64,000 bases of DNA from Chrysophaeum taylorii (GCA_029834535.1 JAQMWT010000675.1:1-64000); one strand, 5' to 3'. Shown: positions 43,212-55,204, counted from the stretch's first letter. Notes: generated by a model from the sequence alone, not told the origin. A program made the numbers and translations.

Positions 43212-46200
43212 TTATCTCGCTTGTGCTGCGCAAACGCGCGTCAGCTTGGTGCGATAATTAATACGAGGGCGTACCCAGGTGACGCTATTAGCGCACTCGG
43301 TGCCGGATATCGCCTCGTAGCACGCGGCGCATGAGGCCTTGCACGACTCGTATGCGTACGTGCCGTCTGCGCCGACGACCGTGCAGCGATTCGATTTTGC
43401 CATCGCAACCTGTGATCATTTTACCCGCAACGAACGACTCCGTTCGCTACCCAAGCACAATCTCGGCCGGGTTCGTCTGACTTGGCCCACGTGGAAGAAT
43501 CCTCGCAACCGTCGTGAGAGCATGTTTGACATGCAAACGGGCAGCTGCGAAAGCAGAGGTGGCCACATGCGATGATCTTGAACGCACGCTTCAAACGCGT
43601 AGATACCATCGTCCGCCTTTTTCGGGCACCTATTTCCCGCGGCGTCGGCAACCCAGCCGCCTGTGTGAGTCTTGTGAAACTTGCCAATTGTAGAGAAGAT
43701 GATTCGCACAGTCGCGGCTCGGTGTGGACCCAATATACCAACTTGTCGAATCACCCTGGCAGGCGGTATCTTTGCAGCTGTCACACGCTCGCGGGCAACT
43801 CGAATAAGCCCAGGTGTCGTCTTCGCCTTTGACTGCACAGCGTGCCGGCGCATACGAAGACACCCACGCGCAGTCTTTCGCTGGATCACCCTGTGCGTGC
43901 GTACATTGGGAAGGCATAATTCGCGAGTGGAGAACCTGCCTTCTTATGCCACAAGGCTTTGTCGTCAGCGCAAGCCGCACCGAGGCTGGGAAAGAGCGCA
44001 GCTGTTTTGACGAACGGTCCAGCCGCGACGAGCGCAAAGGGCTGGGCTTCGACAAGCGATGAAACAGAAACTGTCGCGGTATACGTGGCGCCCGGTGTCA
44101 CGTTTGTCAGGATGACGCGCTCGACGTTGTTGACGTGGTCGCCGCTCGCATCACCAAAGTTGGGATAAAATATCTCACCGTCGGCCGACTCGACGACGAG
44201 GTCTAGATCGTTCAGCAGAAGCGAACTCGACGCGAAGAGAGAGGAAGGCGGATCGTGCCAGCACAACACGATTCGCAGCTCGAGATCAGCAGAAGATGCA
44301 GCAGCATTGTCCTCGATTACGAACTCGTACGTTTTGACATCGTCGGTCGCGTTGGCCCATGCCATGTTAGAATAATTGCCATCGACGTATACAGAGGTTT
44401 GACTGAAAATTCTGTTGAGGACAACCTGGGAAAATTGCATCGCGTAATGGCAGAAAGGTTATGAAATTAGACGAAGGCGACGCGGGTCTTGACGAGACCA
44501 AAGCCCTGGTCGTAGTTTGGGAAGGTCGGAAAGTTGGAATACGTCGAGGTGATCCGATTGGCATCGATACCATTCATGTATTGTCCGGCGGCGATGACGA
44601 GTGCCTTGAGCGCGGCACCTGCGACGAGGACGTCAAGCGGTCCACTCTTCTTTTTCACGAAACACGACGACGGGCGTGCTCGATCTCGACGCTGTGCGGT
44701 GCCCATGGGGATCATGGGTGCGTTGGCTCCCGCGACTCCCGTCGGATAGTAGCCATCGCTGCACGCATTCATTGGCTGTGTTCGAAGACAACACTGACCT
44801 GAAATACTGTTGGAGCAGAGCGACAATGCCCGCGACGACCGGCGTAGACATCGACGTGCCGGATGCTGGGGTCAGCGTGCATGTCTCGGTCGCAGCTGAC
44901 GGGGCAGCCTTTGCAGAGTAAATGGCGTCGCCTGAGGCCGATATGCCTTCTGGGACGCAAGACGCATGAAATAACAAGAAAACTCGGGCTCTCGTTGCTA
45001 CCGGGCGCCACGACGTCTGGTTTGATGCGCCCGTCGAAGGTCGGCCCACGGCTCGAAAAGTAGACGACGTCCGGCGTCGAGACGACTTTTCCCGTTTCGG
45101 TTGGCAATCTCATCGAGACCTGTGCTACTCCAGCATCGCTCGTTGAGTAACCCTGGACTGTGGCAAGATAGGTCTTGCTGCTCTCGATTGTCGTCAAAAT
45201 GGCAGACTGCAGAAATGCATCGTCGTTGGTGTCCGAAGAGCAACAAAAGCAGTCATCATTTGTGGCGACCGTCTCGAGCGAACCTTCGTCAGATACCACC
45301 GAGAGGGAAAGCACAGCGTCAAACATCGAGCCGCACGTCGTGATGACGATCGTCTGATACCTTGGCCCAGTGGTCTCTGCGAGGTTGACCTCGAACTGGA
45401 GAGTGCCACCCGCTACCATGTACTGTGAGACGACCTCGTGGAGGCCCAGCTTCGTTTTTTCCGGTGTCGGTGCGGGCGTCTCTACGGTATATGTGGTTGT
45501 GATCACGTACGACCCTCCTTGGTCATCATAGCCGGAGAGGGTAACGTAGTACTTTTCGACCGGGGATAGAGTTGCGGTGATCTCTGATGCCAATGAATTG
45601 CTTGCACAGCAGAAGCAGTCGTCGTTGTAATACAAGTATTGGTCCGAGTACCCGTCGTAATAAAAGTATTGGTCCGAGTACCCGTCGTCGTCGTCGTCGT
45701 CATCATTAGTAGGTGTGTCGTAGCTCGAAGATCGGCCACGGGTCTCCATCGCAAGAGTCGTGTCGAAATCGGAACCACACGTGGAGATAACGAGCGTTAT
45801 CGGCACGTCCAAGTCGTAAGAGATATCAAAGTCCAGGCTAGAAGCGCGATTTAGAGTCCCGCTGACACTCCCTTCCAAGCTAAGGATACCATCGGTCTCG
45901 AAACGTGTCGGCACGTAGGTGGGAATCGGCGTAACCTCTGTCATACTCAACACGTACATCCCACCAGATACCCTGGAATAACCGGAAAGTTCAACGAAGT
46001 AGTCTCCGTCACCGGACAGTGTTGCCGTGAGTTCTGAAGCAAGAGTATTGGCGTCACAACATTCAATGCAATCATCGTTGTACCAGACTTGCGAGAACTC
46101 GCCATCATCAAGATTGTCGTCACGAACGATAAGCCTGAGGACCGTGTCGAACACGGAGCCGCACGTCCCTACGACGACGTTTGTCGCCTTGCTCGAATCA

Positions 46201-48443
46201 CGCAACACCTCGAAGTATTTTGTGTCACCAAAATCCAGAGTCCCTGTCACGCTCTCGCCTAAGCTGATGGTCCCGTCCGATTGAAAACCTGGCGAAGGCG
46301 ACGGCGCGTACGAAGGTGCCGTCGTATCTGCAGTCATCAAAATCACGTACGACCCACCAAGACCGTAAAAACCAGAAAGGACCTGCGTCGTGGAAACAGC
46401 TGATCAACCCATAGTGACGACAAGCACGTGAGTCGGACGACCGTTTTGAATTGGACTCGGAAGAGGACGACATAATAGTGATTTTCCGCAGAGAGTGTCG
46501 CGGTGATTTGAGACGCGTAAACGTTCGTGTCGCAGCAACAGTAGTCATCGTTGTAACGGAGCTGCGAATGGCGACCCTCGTCGTCGCGTACCCAGAGTGC
46601 AAGAGTGGTGTCGTAGTTAGAACCACACGTGGAGATGGTGCCGGTAATCGCCTTGTCGATTACGATATCGAAACGCAAAGAGTCCCCAGCTTCCAGATTC
46701 CCCGACAAGCTCCGTTCACTCGTGAGGCTGCCATCAGTTTCAAAGGCCGTCGGTTCGTAAGATGGAAACGGCGTGATCACTGGCGACAGCGTCGGCGACG
46801 ATGCGGCTTCTAATGCTTCGTCGAGGCCATCGATCTCGTAGCTCGTCGAGGCACCAACGGTAAGCACGTTCTTTGCGACTCCCGGGCTTCCGATCGTAAA
46901 CAAATATTGTCCGCTGTTGCCTGCAGAGAAGAGGACAAGAGTATCTTGGTTCTTGAAGCAGAAGTCGTCGATTTGAACGGAGTACGAATTGTACGACCCG
47001 GACCTACCGTCGCGAGAAGGTTGACTTTCGCACGTATTTGAAAACGCTGGTTTCTCGCGAAGCACCCCACGAATTGCTGCTAATGCGCGCGCCGACATCG
47101 TGCGCGAGCGCGAGCGGAATGTCATCGTAGTTCGCCGGAGGGTATAAGTAATATCTGTGCTCCACAAGAAAGGTCAGCTCATGCAAAAAACAACTCAATC
47201 CTTCGGGGACGCTGGGATAAATCGACTCGTTGAGTGGAGACATGTCGAGAAAAGCAATTTTGGCACCAGGCGCGATGCCATCACCCGTGTAGTCCGTTAC
47301 GTTTCGAGTGGAGATATGGAAGTCGTGGGAGCTACCGAGCGCCGAGCCGGCGACGTGGGACCCGTGCATTCCGGGGTTGTACGAAACCTCGTCGAAAAAG
47401 TTGGTGCTCGGGTCGTAAAACGGCCACAGCGCGTACCGAATCTTGCGGTGCTCGGTACTGTTGTAGAAGTACAACTCCGAGCTCGCATCTGGGAAAATGA
47501 AGGAGTGGTCGTAGTAGTAGTAGTAGGAGTCAAAGTCCAGAGTCAGATCCGTCGTCGAATCGAGTGATCCTTCGGTGATTGGCAAGTCGTCGTCTCGGAA
47601 CCAGCAGCTAAATACGTCGAGGCCGTCGTCGTTGATGTTGATGATGACGCCGTCGCCGGAAAGACCCATGTCGGTGTAAAGCGGTGTCGATTCTTCGCTG
47701 TGGCGGTTGTTGGTCTGAACGATCCAGCGTGCATTATAGTTGTCCAGTCGTGGCTGCTCCTCGGTGGCAACGGCGACCACCCGGTCGAGCGCGAGGAGGG
47801 CGGCGGCGAGATCGTCGAGCTTGTTTTGCGGACAGTTCCGCACGACGAGCGCGCGCCTGCCGACGTCGATGGCCTTGGACACCCACGGCGTCTTTTTGTC
47901 GTCCGCGAACTCGCGCGCAAACCACTCCTCCACGGCGGTCGCGACCGTCGCCCCGGAGCCTGGCTCGAAATCGACGACCAGATTTTCAACAGCCTTTGGT
48001 GGCTTCGTCTTCTCTGGTTTCTTCACTTTTGTTCTCGTGCCCGCTTCGCGCGCCGAAAAATCGTGCTTGAAATACCTGAGCTCGGGTGCGAGGGGCGTGA
48101 CGGTCTCGACGCCAACGCAGTCGCTCGCGCGCCGCGCGGCCACCACTCCCGCCACGTACGCTGTGTAAACCTTGCGTTCCTCTTTGCCTAATTTAAGCCT
48201 TCCGCGAGCTGGCTCGCCCAGAACTCTGCGCACGCACTCTTCCTGCTCGCGCGCGGCCGTGACCGACTCGAATCCCACGAGCCACACGCCGCGCTTCTCG
48301 GGCGTCGCCTCGAGCTCGGCATGGTACTCAGCAGTCCTAGCCGCAAACGGCCCCGCCTTGAGCCCAAGCTTGACCTCTTCGTGCTTGATGTGGATTGGCC
48401 ACGCCTGCGCCAACACCGCGATGCCGAGAACTCGGCTTCTCAT
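43212..48443 (-). CDS. Secreted subtilisin-like serine protease with inserted PPC-like repeats and ShK-like C-terminus (10 exons)
   Basis: The model has exons 48443-47071, 47003-46469, 46382-45002, 44949-44799, 44758-44494, 44425-43936, 43880-43710, 43660-43588, 43544-43451 and 43409-43212, totalling 4731 nt (1576 aa) in one frame. All nine introns are GT-AG, 40-86 nt. A signal peptide (MRSRVLGIAVLAQAWP) leads to the S8 triad: Asp in NINDDGLDVF, His in HGSHVAGSALG, Ser in GTSMSTPVVAG, with the oxyanion Asn in SAGNSG. Between VGAS and FSSRGP sit four beta repeats (TDGxLSL...SGTL...TCGSxFDT...YNDDCxCC) like pre-peptidase C-terminal domains. After a P-domain-like region come three ShK-like Cys domains (RDCGWVADAAGNRC type). 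The first intron is the least certain because it removes WG of an NSWG motif. Confidence 0.8.
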
Positions 48444-48801
48444 CGCGCTGCACAGAACCCCTTGCTGACTCGAAATTTTATGGCAACGGGTTATTTGAGT
48501 GAGGGTTTCAGGTGGTCAATTCCAGGCCCTCGGGGCGAAGAAGAAACGTGCAGCAGCTGATGACGCCCGTCTCGAGATCCTCCTCGAGCGCCAACAGGTG
48601 TCCGCGAGACCGAAAGTGGGCGTAGTACACCTACGCAGGGGGCTATTTATATCCCGAGCGGCCTCCCAAAGCACGGACGGGTAATGTGCGGGAATAGAAG
48701 TAACGACGGGTCCACCGCACCGCCACCAGGGGGTGGCGTTTGAACGAGAACGAGCCAGGGTCATCTATCTATCTATCTATCTGTCTGTATCTCTCTCTCT
48801 C

Positions 48802-50354
48802 TCAGAGTTCGTCGTGCTTGGAAGAAACCACCAGAAAGTGGTTCGAGGTGAGTACGGGGTCGGGGGGGTCAGCGAGGGTGGTAAGGCGATAGTCCGGGAC
48901 TCCGTAGTAGGAGGTGGAGGATGCGAGGTGGGGCCAGTCGGGGGGGGCGAAGTGGGAAAAGACGTTGGCGAACTCGGTCCCCTTGAAGCGCATGGGTCGG
49001 CCGTGGCGGAGCCAGGCGCCTTCGTACAAGACGAGCTCCATCGGCTGGAGGTAGACCTCCGCGACTCTTTTGTGGGGCAAGTAGAGCTCGAGCGGCCAGC
49101 CCTCGTCGACATCCTGATACAACTGCAAGACGGCCGACGCGAGGTGCGTGTCCATCCTGTCGACGTGGTGGATCAAAGTCGAGGAGCGACGATAGACCCT
49201 AACCCCAAAGGTCGAGGTGTGCCGCAACCGGAGCCCCGTCCACCATTCCAAAATGTCCCGCATCTCGCGGACGACCGCCGCGTGGATATCTGGATATTCG
49301 TCGAGGGGTAGTTTGTGAATTTCGACTTTGTCGTTATTCGTATATCCGCCCGGAATCACCCCGTGGGATTTCGAAAAATTTCGGTTCGCGACGTACCACG
49401 CGGCGACCTCTTTCAAAGGTTCGGTGAACCGCATCTTCAGATACCCCTCGCCCGGCGAGACACGGGGTATTTTCGGAATCTGAGCCACGTAGCTCGTGTC
49501 GACCGTCTGGTACGCGCGACGGCTCTCGTTCGGTTGGAGACCGTACGACGTCGGGTCGCGCCTTTCGAGGTCAGACGCGTTGAGGTACCGCACGCACGAC
49601 CATTCCGCCGACGGACCCACGCACGACCCGAGTTGCACCCCGAGTCGCACGAGACTCTCGAACTCGGACGCCCGCGCGGACGCGACGGGCTCGCTGCTCG
49701 ATACCTGCGAGACAGCTCGTGTACGCGCGAGTGGTGGAATGAGGCCGCGCGGATTTCGCGCAGCTCATCGAAGCCGTGCGTGCTGCAGTGAGAGCTCAAA
49801 GCCGCGCGCCGACCCGCTTTCTTTACATTAAGTTGCGCGCGGTGGCTCGCGAGCTCTGCGCGCTGCCGCGCCAATTCAATGTGTGGCGACGCGAACACAC
49901 TGCACTGACGACACGCAGCTCAAGTTGAGCTATGGCAGCTCAACTTGCGTGCTGGCATGAGCGCACTGACACAGCTCAACAACGAGCGCGCGCGGTTCAG
50001 ACCACCCGCGGCTTTAAGTTGTGGCGCGCTGACACGGACTCTGGCATCAACGAGATCGCCACAGGGGTCGATTATGACGGTCTCACGGCTTGTGACGATG
50101 TGCTCCTTGACGAGGTGCGAAGCCCGGATGCGGAAGACGTGTCCTTCGAACGATGAGCGCTCTGTCTCGGCCAACGGCATCAAAACTCCCTGCGGCCGCT
50201 CGACGCCGTCGCCGTCGACCCAAAACAGCTCGAGCTCCGCGTCGACGTTGCTCCAAAACTTGACCGTCACGGCCCTCCCGTTTCGCGATTTCGCGTCGGA
50301 CTCTACCGGGCACGGCGCGGCGGCGGCCGCCACCACCACCAAACTCAAAAGCAT
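48802..50354 (-). CDS. ER-lumenal prolyl-4-hydroxylase-like 2OG-Fe(II) oxygenase fused to a VHL beta-like domain
   Basis: Exon 1 (from ATG 50354) has a signal peptide (MLLSLVVVAAAAA) and a beta domain whose line-up VKFWSNVDAELELFWVDGDG, then FEGHVFRIR and VIIDPC, follows the VHL beta domain. It probably ends at about 49971 (donor gtcagt). Exon 2 starts near 49704 (acceptor ctgtctcgcag) and carries the oxygenase: YRRSSTLIHHVDRMDTHLAS with the HxD iron ligands, QDVDEGWPLE, LYEGAWLRHGRPMRFKG with the distal His and a basic 2OG ligand, and FANVFSHFAP. The protein ends SSKHDEL, an ER-retention signal. The likely role is proline hydroxylation of secretory proteins. The exact intron, about 266 nt, is inferred; a middle exon is possible. 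Confidence 0.75.
49921..49947. repeat. Perfect hairpin inside predicted intron
   Basis: Arms caagttgagct and agctcaacttg (11 bp) around atggc, within the proposed intron of the VHL/oxygenase gene. Confidence 0.45.
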
Positions 50355-52649
50355 GGGCTAGGCTTGAATCAAGCGTAAATTGACGCAAGATTGATTATTG
50401 ACTTTGCCGCTGATCTCTGTGCTTTTCTTGAGTCGCCATTTCTCCATCATTTCCTCGCGCCTTTTCCTCCCAGTCTCCGCATTTGGTCTATTCTGCCATA
50501 CGCTTCACATATGATGTGCTAGTTTCTGAGCCTGTCGTGTGTGGCGCCGCGCACTTTGTGTTCTGCCACAGCCTTTTTTTTTTGCCGGTTTGCCTCTTCC
50601 GTGCTCGCCAGCTTGTCCTGACCTGCTGTTGACCTGGGCCAACGACCGCTCGTGCGGAGATTCGTCGAGAGGCTGCCCCATTCAACAACGCCGCACCCAA
50701 CGTTAATTAATCTCCTTCCGCGATCTCCACGTCGAGGCAGCAGCACGCGATAAGCGGCGACGAGGTGCTGCTGACCGTCGAGCGCGCTTGGTCGCCTCTG
50801 CCTTAACAGACGCGTACGTATGTAAACGCGTTCTTCTTCGACCCCTCGAGGACCTGCTGATCTCTTGGCAACGGTGGCGGCCTTTGGTTTCGACACCTTG
50901 CTGAACGATATCATCCACGCTGCGGCCAAATTGGCTACGGCGAGATCTGGACAACCAAGCTCGAGTACGGCGAGCCAAACACTGCATCGACGCCACACGA
51001 CTTCAACACGCACGTCGAGAGCGTCGTCTCGTATCAACTTGGTTCCCCCGTTTCATTTGGTGTGAAGCGTTGTTGGGAGCGTGACACTAAGATGGCTCGC
51101 GTGACGGCGAAAGACGATCTGGCGTCCTGTTGGCTGCTATCGAGACATCTCGTCGTGGACGCACGGACTATGAGGCGCAGGCTACAGCGCGATCGAATGC
51201 CACACCAGGCTAGTAGAGACTCTGTTGCCGTCGAATATACGGCCCGAGCGGCATATCGCCGAGTTCGCCAAGGTCATCCATCATCTGCGCCGGGCGACGA
51301 TACAAAGACCTCGAGACTCAACCGCGGCTCGACATCGTCCTCAAGATGCTGTCCTGAGACTGCGTGCGGACAAAGGAGCGGAGAAGGCGAATGCCACACA
51401 GTGTGTCGGTATGATGGAAATGGAAGACGCCAAGTCCTATACGCTCACGCGTGATTCGACCATCGGCTGATGATTCGACCATCGGCTAGACTTCGCTGAG
51501 ATCGCGTTTGCACGAATGAAGCAGCAGCACGTCTACGGCATCATCAAGTCGAAGAGCCGCGATCTACCGTCCGAGACGGTCTTGCCGCGGACGCATACCC
51601 TTCCTTGGTACCGCGACGCGGTCCTCGAACTCTCGTAGAGTCCCTTTCGGTTGCGAGGTCGCAACGAAGAGCTCGAGCGCCGCGCGGAAGAGCGGCTCGT
51701 CGTTCACACATGCCGACGATCGAAAGCAGGTTGGTGGGCAAGCGAACCTTCGGGGGCTCCATCGCACCTACGTCTCAACCCTTACGCGCGATGGAGATGG
51801 GCACGCAGATTGGTTTTCCCAGATGTCTACCGCTGGAGGTGCTTTTGGTGCAGAAGGCATGGGATTCATTCATTTCATTTGCCTCTAGATTATTTCGGCC
51901 CGTATGAGGACAGAACGAAACTACGTGCAAACAGACCGAAAAGTTGGTGCTCTTGGTGACGCACCCAGGCTCCCCAACGGGCCTATGTAAAGACGCGCGT
52001 CGTGACGGTGTGGTGAGGAAGGCGTCGTGACGGTGTGGTGAGGAAGAAGTAGAGGCTGCAGCTGTTGGCTTAGAAGAGTTCTCGAACGCGCACGAAGGGG
52101 CCCGTCGTCGAGGCCAAGTGGTGTTGTGGCCCTCTTGAGGTCTTGGCGAAGATTAAAATTCTGCGAATGGTCTGGTGTGCCGGTCGATCATCGGCGAAAC
52201 TCTAATCGCGATTGTACCGTTGTCGACGGATAAGATGGCCGACTGCATGCATGCATGCATGCAAGCAAGCCAGGCGGGATTTCGACGGCGGAGCGCAATC
52301 GACGACGACCCGCACCACCAGGTCGTCATCATCAACACGTTTTTTTCCCCCCGCATCATCATTCGCACGGTTCGTTCACTGACGGGGTGGGAAGAAGAAG
52401 CGTTGTGCGTGTGCAAAGCAAAATTATTAATAATGGGAGTCGGGATTTTGTGGGTTCTTGGCACATCCATCTTGGTACATCTCCAAAAACGAAGTCCCCA
52501 CCAAAGGCCTTCGACACCAAGTCGACTTCCTCCCCCCCCCCCTTTCGCCGTCGTCGACCCCCCGATATAATAGTGATGATGAGTCACTCCCCGAAAATTT
52601 TATAGCGGAATTTATACAAGCGGCGGCCACGGGACGACGACGAAGGCGG
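50355..52649. other. Long intergenic region with coding-like scraps
   Basis: Minus-strand 51767-51564 has a plausible fragment (PLFRAALELFVATSQPKGTL), and plus-strand 51062-51470 has weakly protein-like frames, but none extends or matches a family. A tgcatgcatgcatgcaagcaag micro-repeat lies near 52245-52267, and a C run lies at about 52532-52541. I call no gene. Confidence 0.35.
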
Positions 52650-54002
52650 ATGCGTGGGTCGACGCGGCGGGGTTTGCCGCTGGTGGTGGGGGCGCTCGTG
52701 ATCGTCGCGTTGCTCGCACTCGCACGGACATTGGGTCACCCGCCGCCGTCGTTGCCCCGCAACGGCGAGACCTTTATCGAGGAAGGGCCGGGCTACGTGA
52801 CTATAATTGACGCGGGGTCGTCGGGGTGCCGGGCACACGTGTTCAAATACACGCGAGTTGGGGTAAGCGTATCGTTGGACCCGAGGCACGAGTCCCTTAA
52901 AGTCCGTCCGGGCTTGTCAACCTTCGTCGACGATCCGGCGGCCGCGGGCCGGTCGTTGGATCCGTTGTTAGATTTTATGCGCGGGCAGATTCCAGAGCCG
53001 ATGTGGATGTCGTCGCCCGTGTATCTCAAGGCGACCGCCGGGCTCCGAATGCTTCCGTTGGACCGGTCGGAGGCGATTCTCGAGTCGGTCAGAGGAACCC
53101 TGGCTGCTTCGGAATTCATGTTCGACGTCGACGACGGCGCCAAAATCATCGCCGGCACCGACGAGGGTGGATTTGGGTGGTTGTCGGTGAACTACTTGAT
53201 GCACAATTTCGAAAACGAACATTGGACGGCCGTCGTGGAGATGGGCGGCGCGTCTGCGCAAGTGACGGAGCTCGCGAGATCAAACCTCCGAGGCAGGATA
53301 CCCGACGGATCGTCCTTTTCCTTTGCCGTTGGCGGCAAAAAGTACGACTTGTACGCCAACAGCTACCTCGGCTACGGCCTCGAACAGGCGCGCGAAAAAA
53401 TTAACGCAGTTCTCCGCGACGAAAACAGAAACGAGGACCCTTGTCTCTACGAGGGATACGCCAAATCTGCGTCGGACGAGCGCGACTCGGTCTACGACGG
53501 CGCGCCGGGTATCCAAGTAGCGGGCGCCGGGGACTTTGGGAACTGCCGGGCCCTCGTGGAAACGGTTTTGTTTCCGCAAACACCATGTAGTCACGCCTCG
53601 TGCTCGCGCATCCAAGGGGCTTTTCAGCCAAAAGACCTCCCGGAAGCAAACGTTCTCGCCTTTGAAAACTTTTACTACACGGCGAGCATGCTCGGCCTCC
53701 ACCAACCCGACACCCAGCCCCAGCAGTTCCGCTTCGAGGCAAAGAAAGTATGCAACACCCACTGGACCGACCTCCTCGCCTCGGACTACCCCAAGGACGA
53801 CTCGGACAAGGCCGACCTCACCAAGTTGTGCTTTTCCGGGGTCTACCTCGCTATGTTTCTCGAAAAGGGCCTCGGCTTGCAGCCCGACAAAAAGATCACG
53901 GTCCAGCAGACCGTCGATGGCAACGGGATCGACTGGTCCCTCGGCGCTGCGATTCACGAAACTTCCAAGCTCGCCGCTGCTGCTGCTGCTGCTCGAGCCT
54001 GA
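52650..54002 (+). CDS. Apyrase / GDA1-CD39 nucleoside di-/triphosphatase
   Basis: From ATG 52650 the product has 450 aa. It is a type II membrane protein by sequence: a basic start (MRGSTRRG), then LPLVVGALVIVALLALART as the signal anchor, then a lumenal domain with all main apyrase conserved regions: ACR1 IIDAGSSGCRAHVFKYT, ACR2 YLKATAGLRML, ACR3 GTDEGGFGWLSVNYL, ACR4 VVEMGGASAQVT. Such enzymes hydrolyse NTPs or NDPs, typically UDP or GDP in the Golgi to support glycosylation, or extracellular ATP. The frame is open upstream to 52458 without an ATG. A C-terminal poly-Ala run derives from a gct repeat. Confidence 0.88.
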   Translation: MRGSTRRGLPLVVGALVIVALLALARTLGHPPPSLPRNGETFIEEGPGYVTIIDAGSSGCRAHVFKYTRVGVSVSLDPRHESLKVRPGLSTFVDDPAAAGRSLDPLLDFMRGQIPEPMWMSSPVYLKATAGLRMLPLDRSEAILESVRGTLAASEFMFDVDDGAKIIAGTDEGGFGWLSVNYLMHNFENEHWTAVVEMGGASAQVTELARSNLRGRIPDGSSFSFAVGGKKYDLYANSYLGYGLEQAREKINAVLRDENRNEDPCLYEGYAKSASDERDSVYDGAPGIQVAGAGDFGNCRALVETVLFPQTPCSHASCSRIQGAFQPKDLPEANVLAFENFYYTASMLGLHQPDTQPQQFRFEAKKVCNTHWTDLLASDYPKDDSDKADLTKLCFSGVYLAMFLEKGLGLQPDKKITVQQTVDGNGIDWSLGAAIHETSKLAAAAAAARA

Positions 54003-54301
54003 AAACGATGACGATGATGAGATATATTTTCGTCGTCTTTTTTTTTGGGTGTACTAACTGTGCCTTTTCGTGTTACCTACCTACCTACATACCTACCTAC
54101 CTACCTGACCTGCCTACGGTGTGGGGAGAGGAGTCCTCTTCCATTACTTCAGATTCCTCTTCTCCCAAACTCCCAATCCACATCGTCGTTCTAATCAAAT
54201 CAGCAGGGTAGTAGAGGAGGTTTGTATATCACATCACGCGTGTGCTTGTCTCTAGGTTTCGAGGCCAGCAGCGCACTGCTAACAATACAATACAAGAAAG
54301 T

Positions 54302-55204
54302 ATGGGCGGGCAAGTGTCGCGTGGTGCTCGGCGAGCGCAACTCGTCAGCCGGCAACGCGAGGCCGCCGCCGCCGTGGAGGCGTTGCGTCGCGCGGGCGAA
54401 CAGAACGTCCTCGATCGCGTTCTGGCGGCGCAAAATGTCCGCGACGCGGGAAATGTGCGCGCGAGGGAGGTGGCCGAGGCCGACCTTGTCGGCGTCGCTA
54501 AGGCGATCGCCGAGTCGCAGCCCGCGACGTCGCTCGAGCTGTGGCGGCGCGTCGAGGGCGACGATGCGCGGTACGCCGAGGGAACATGCCTCGCGGCGCT
54601 CGGGCGCGTCGAGGAGGCGAAAGCTGCGTGGAGGAAGCTGCCGTCGCACGCGCACGCGCTGTACAACCTCGGGATTGCCTCGGAGGATGACCGCGAGGGG
54701 CTCGAGTTGCTCGTGAGGGCCGCCAAGCTCGGATGCAAGCCCGCTTTGAAGGTGGCGGGCGACTATTTTGCCGCGGGTAGGGGGTGCGGCGGGCAATCGT
54801 TTGAAAACGACTCGAAAGCCTCGAGGTTGTTCTCGGTCGCCGCCGAGCTCGGGGATCCCGAGGCGGCCTTCCAGGTCGGGAGCTTCGCGTGCGCGGGCAA
54901 GGGCGGTCCCGTAGACTGGGACCGGGGGTTCGAGATGCACTACGTCGCCGCCGCGGCGGGCCTCGCCAAGGCGAAACACAACCTCGGGACCCATTACTTC
55001 GCGGGCAAGGGCGCCCCCCAGGACCTCGCTAAGGCCGCGTCGTGCTTTCGCGAGGCGGCCGAAGCGGGTATTCCCCAGGCCATGCTTAACCTCGCCAACC
55101 AGCTCGAGTCTGGAATGGGGGTCCCGCGCGATCTCGGTGAAGCGGAGCGTTGGCGCGCCAAGGCGACGGCGATGCTCGAGGATCATCAGCCGCAAAGCGC
55201 GTAG
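54302..55204 (+). CDS. Sel1-like repeat protein with N-myristoylation-type start
   Basis: From ATG 54302 the product has 300 aa. The first residues MGGQVSRG fit an N-myristoylation signal (Gly2, Ser6). The N-terminal half is helical. From about residue 120 Sel1-like repeats are visible: ALYNLGIASEDD, ALKVAGDYFAAGRG, AAFQVGSFACAGKG, AKHNLGTHYFAGKG and AMLNLANQLESGMG, each followed by a DxxxAxxxFxxAAExG-type second helix. Such repeats scaffold protein complexes, often in ER-associated degradation or signalling; the partner here is unknown. The stop lies 18 bp inside the end of the convergent LRR gene. Confidence 0.8.
   Translation: MGGQVSRGARRAQLVSRQREAAAAVEALRRAGEQNVLDRVLAAQNVRDAGNVRAREVAEADLVGVAKAIAESQPATSLELWRRVEGDDARYAEGTCLAALGRVEEAKAAWRKLPSHAHALYNLGIASEDDREGLELLVRAAKLGCKPALKVAGDYFAAGRGCGGQSFENDSKASRLFSVAAELGDPEAAFQVGSFACAGKGGPVDWDRGFEMHYVAAAAGLAKAKHNLGTHYFAGKGAPQDLAKAASCFREAAEAGIPQAMLNLANQLESGMGVPRDLGEAERWRAKATAMLEDHQPQSA

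Noticed and set aside
52458-52649. N-terminal extension of the apyrase frame
   Set aside because: Starts at TTG, and the low-complexity leader does not fit the signal-anchor layout; ATG 52650 does.
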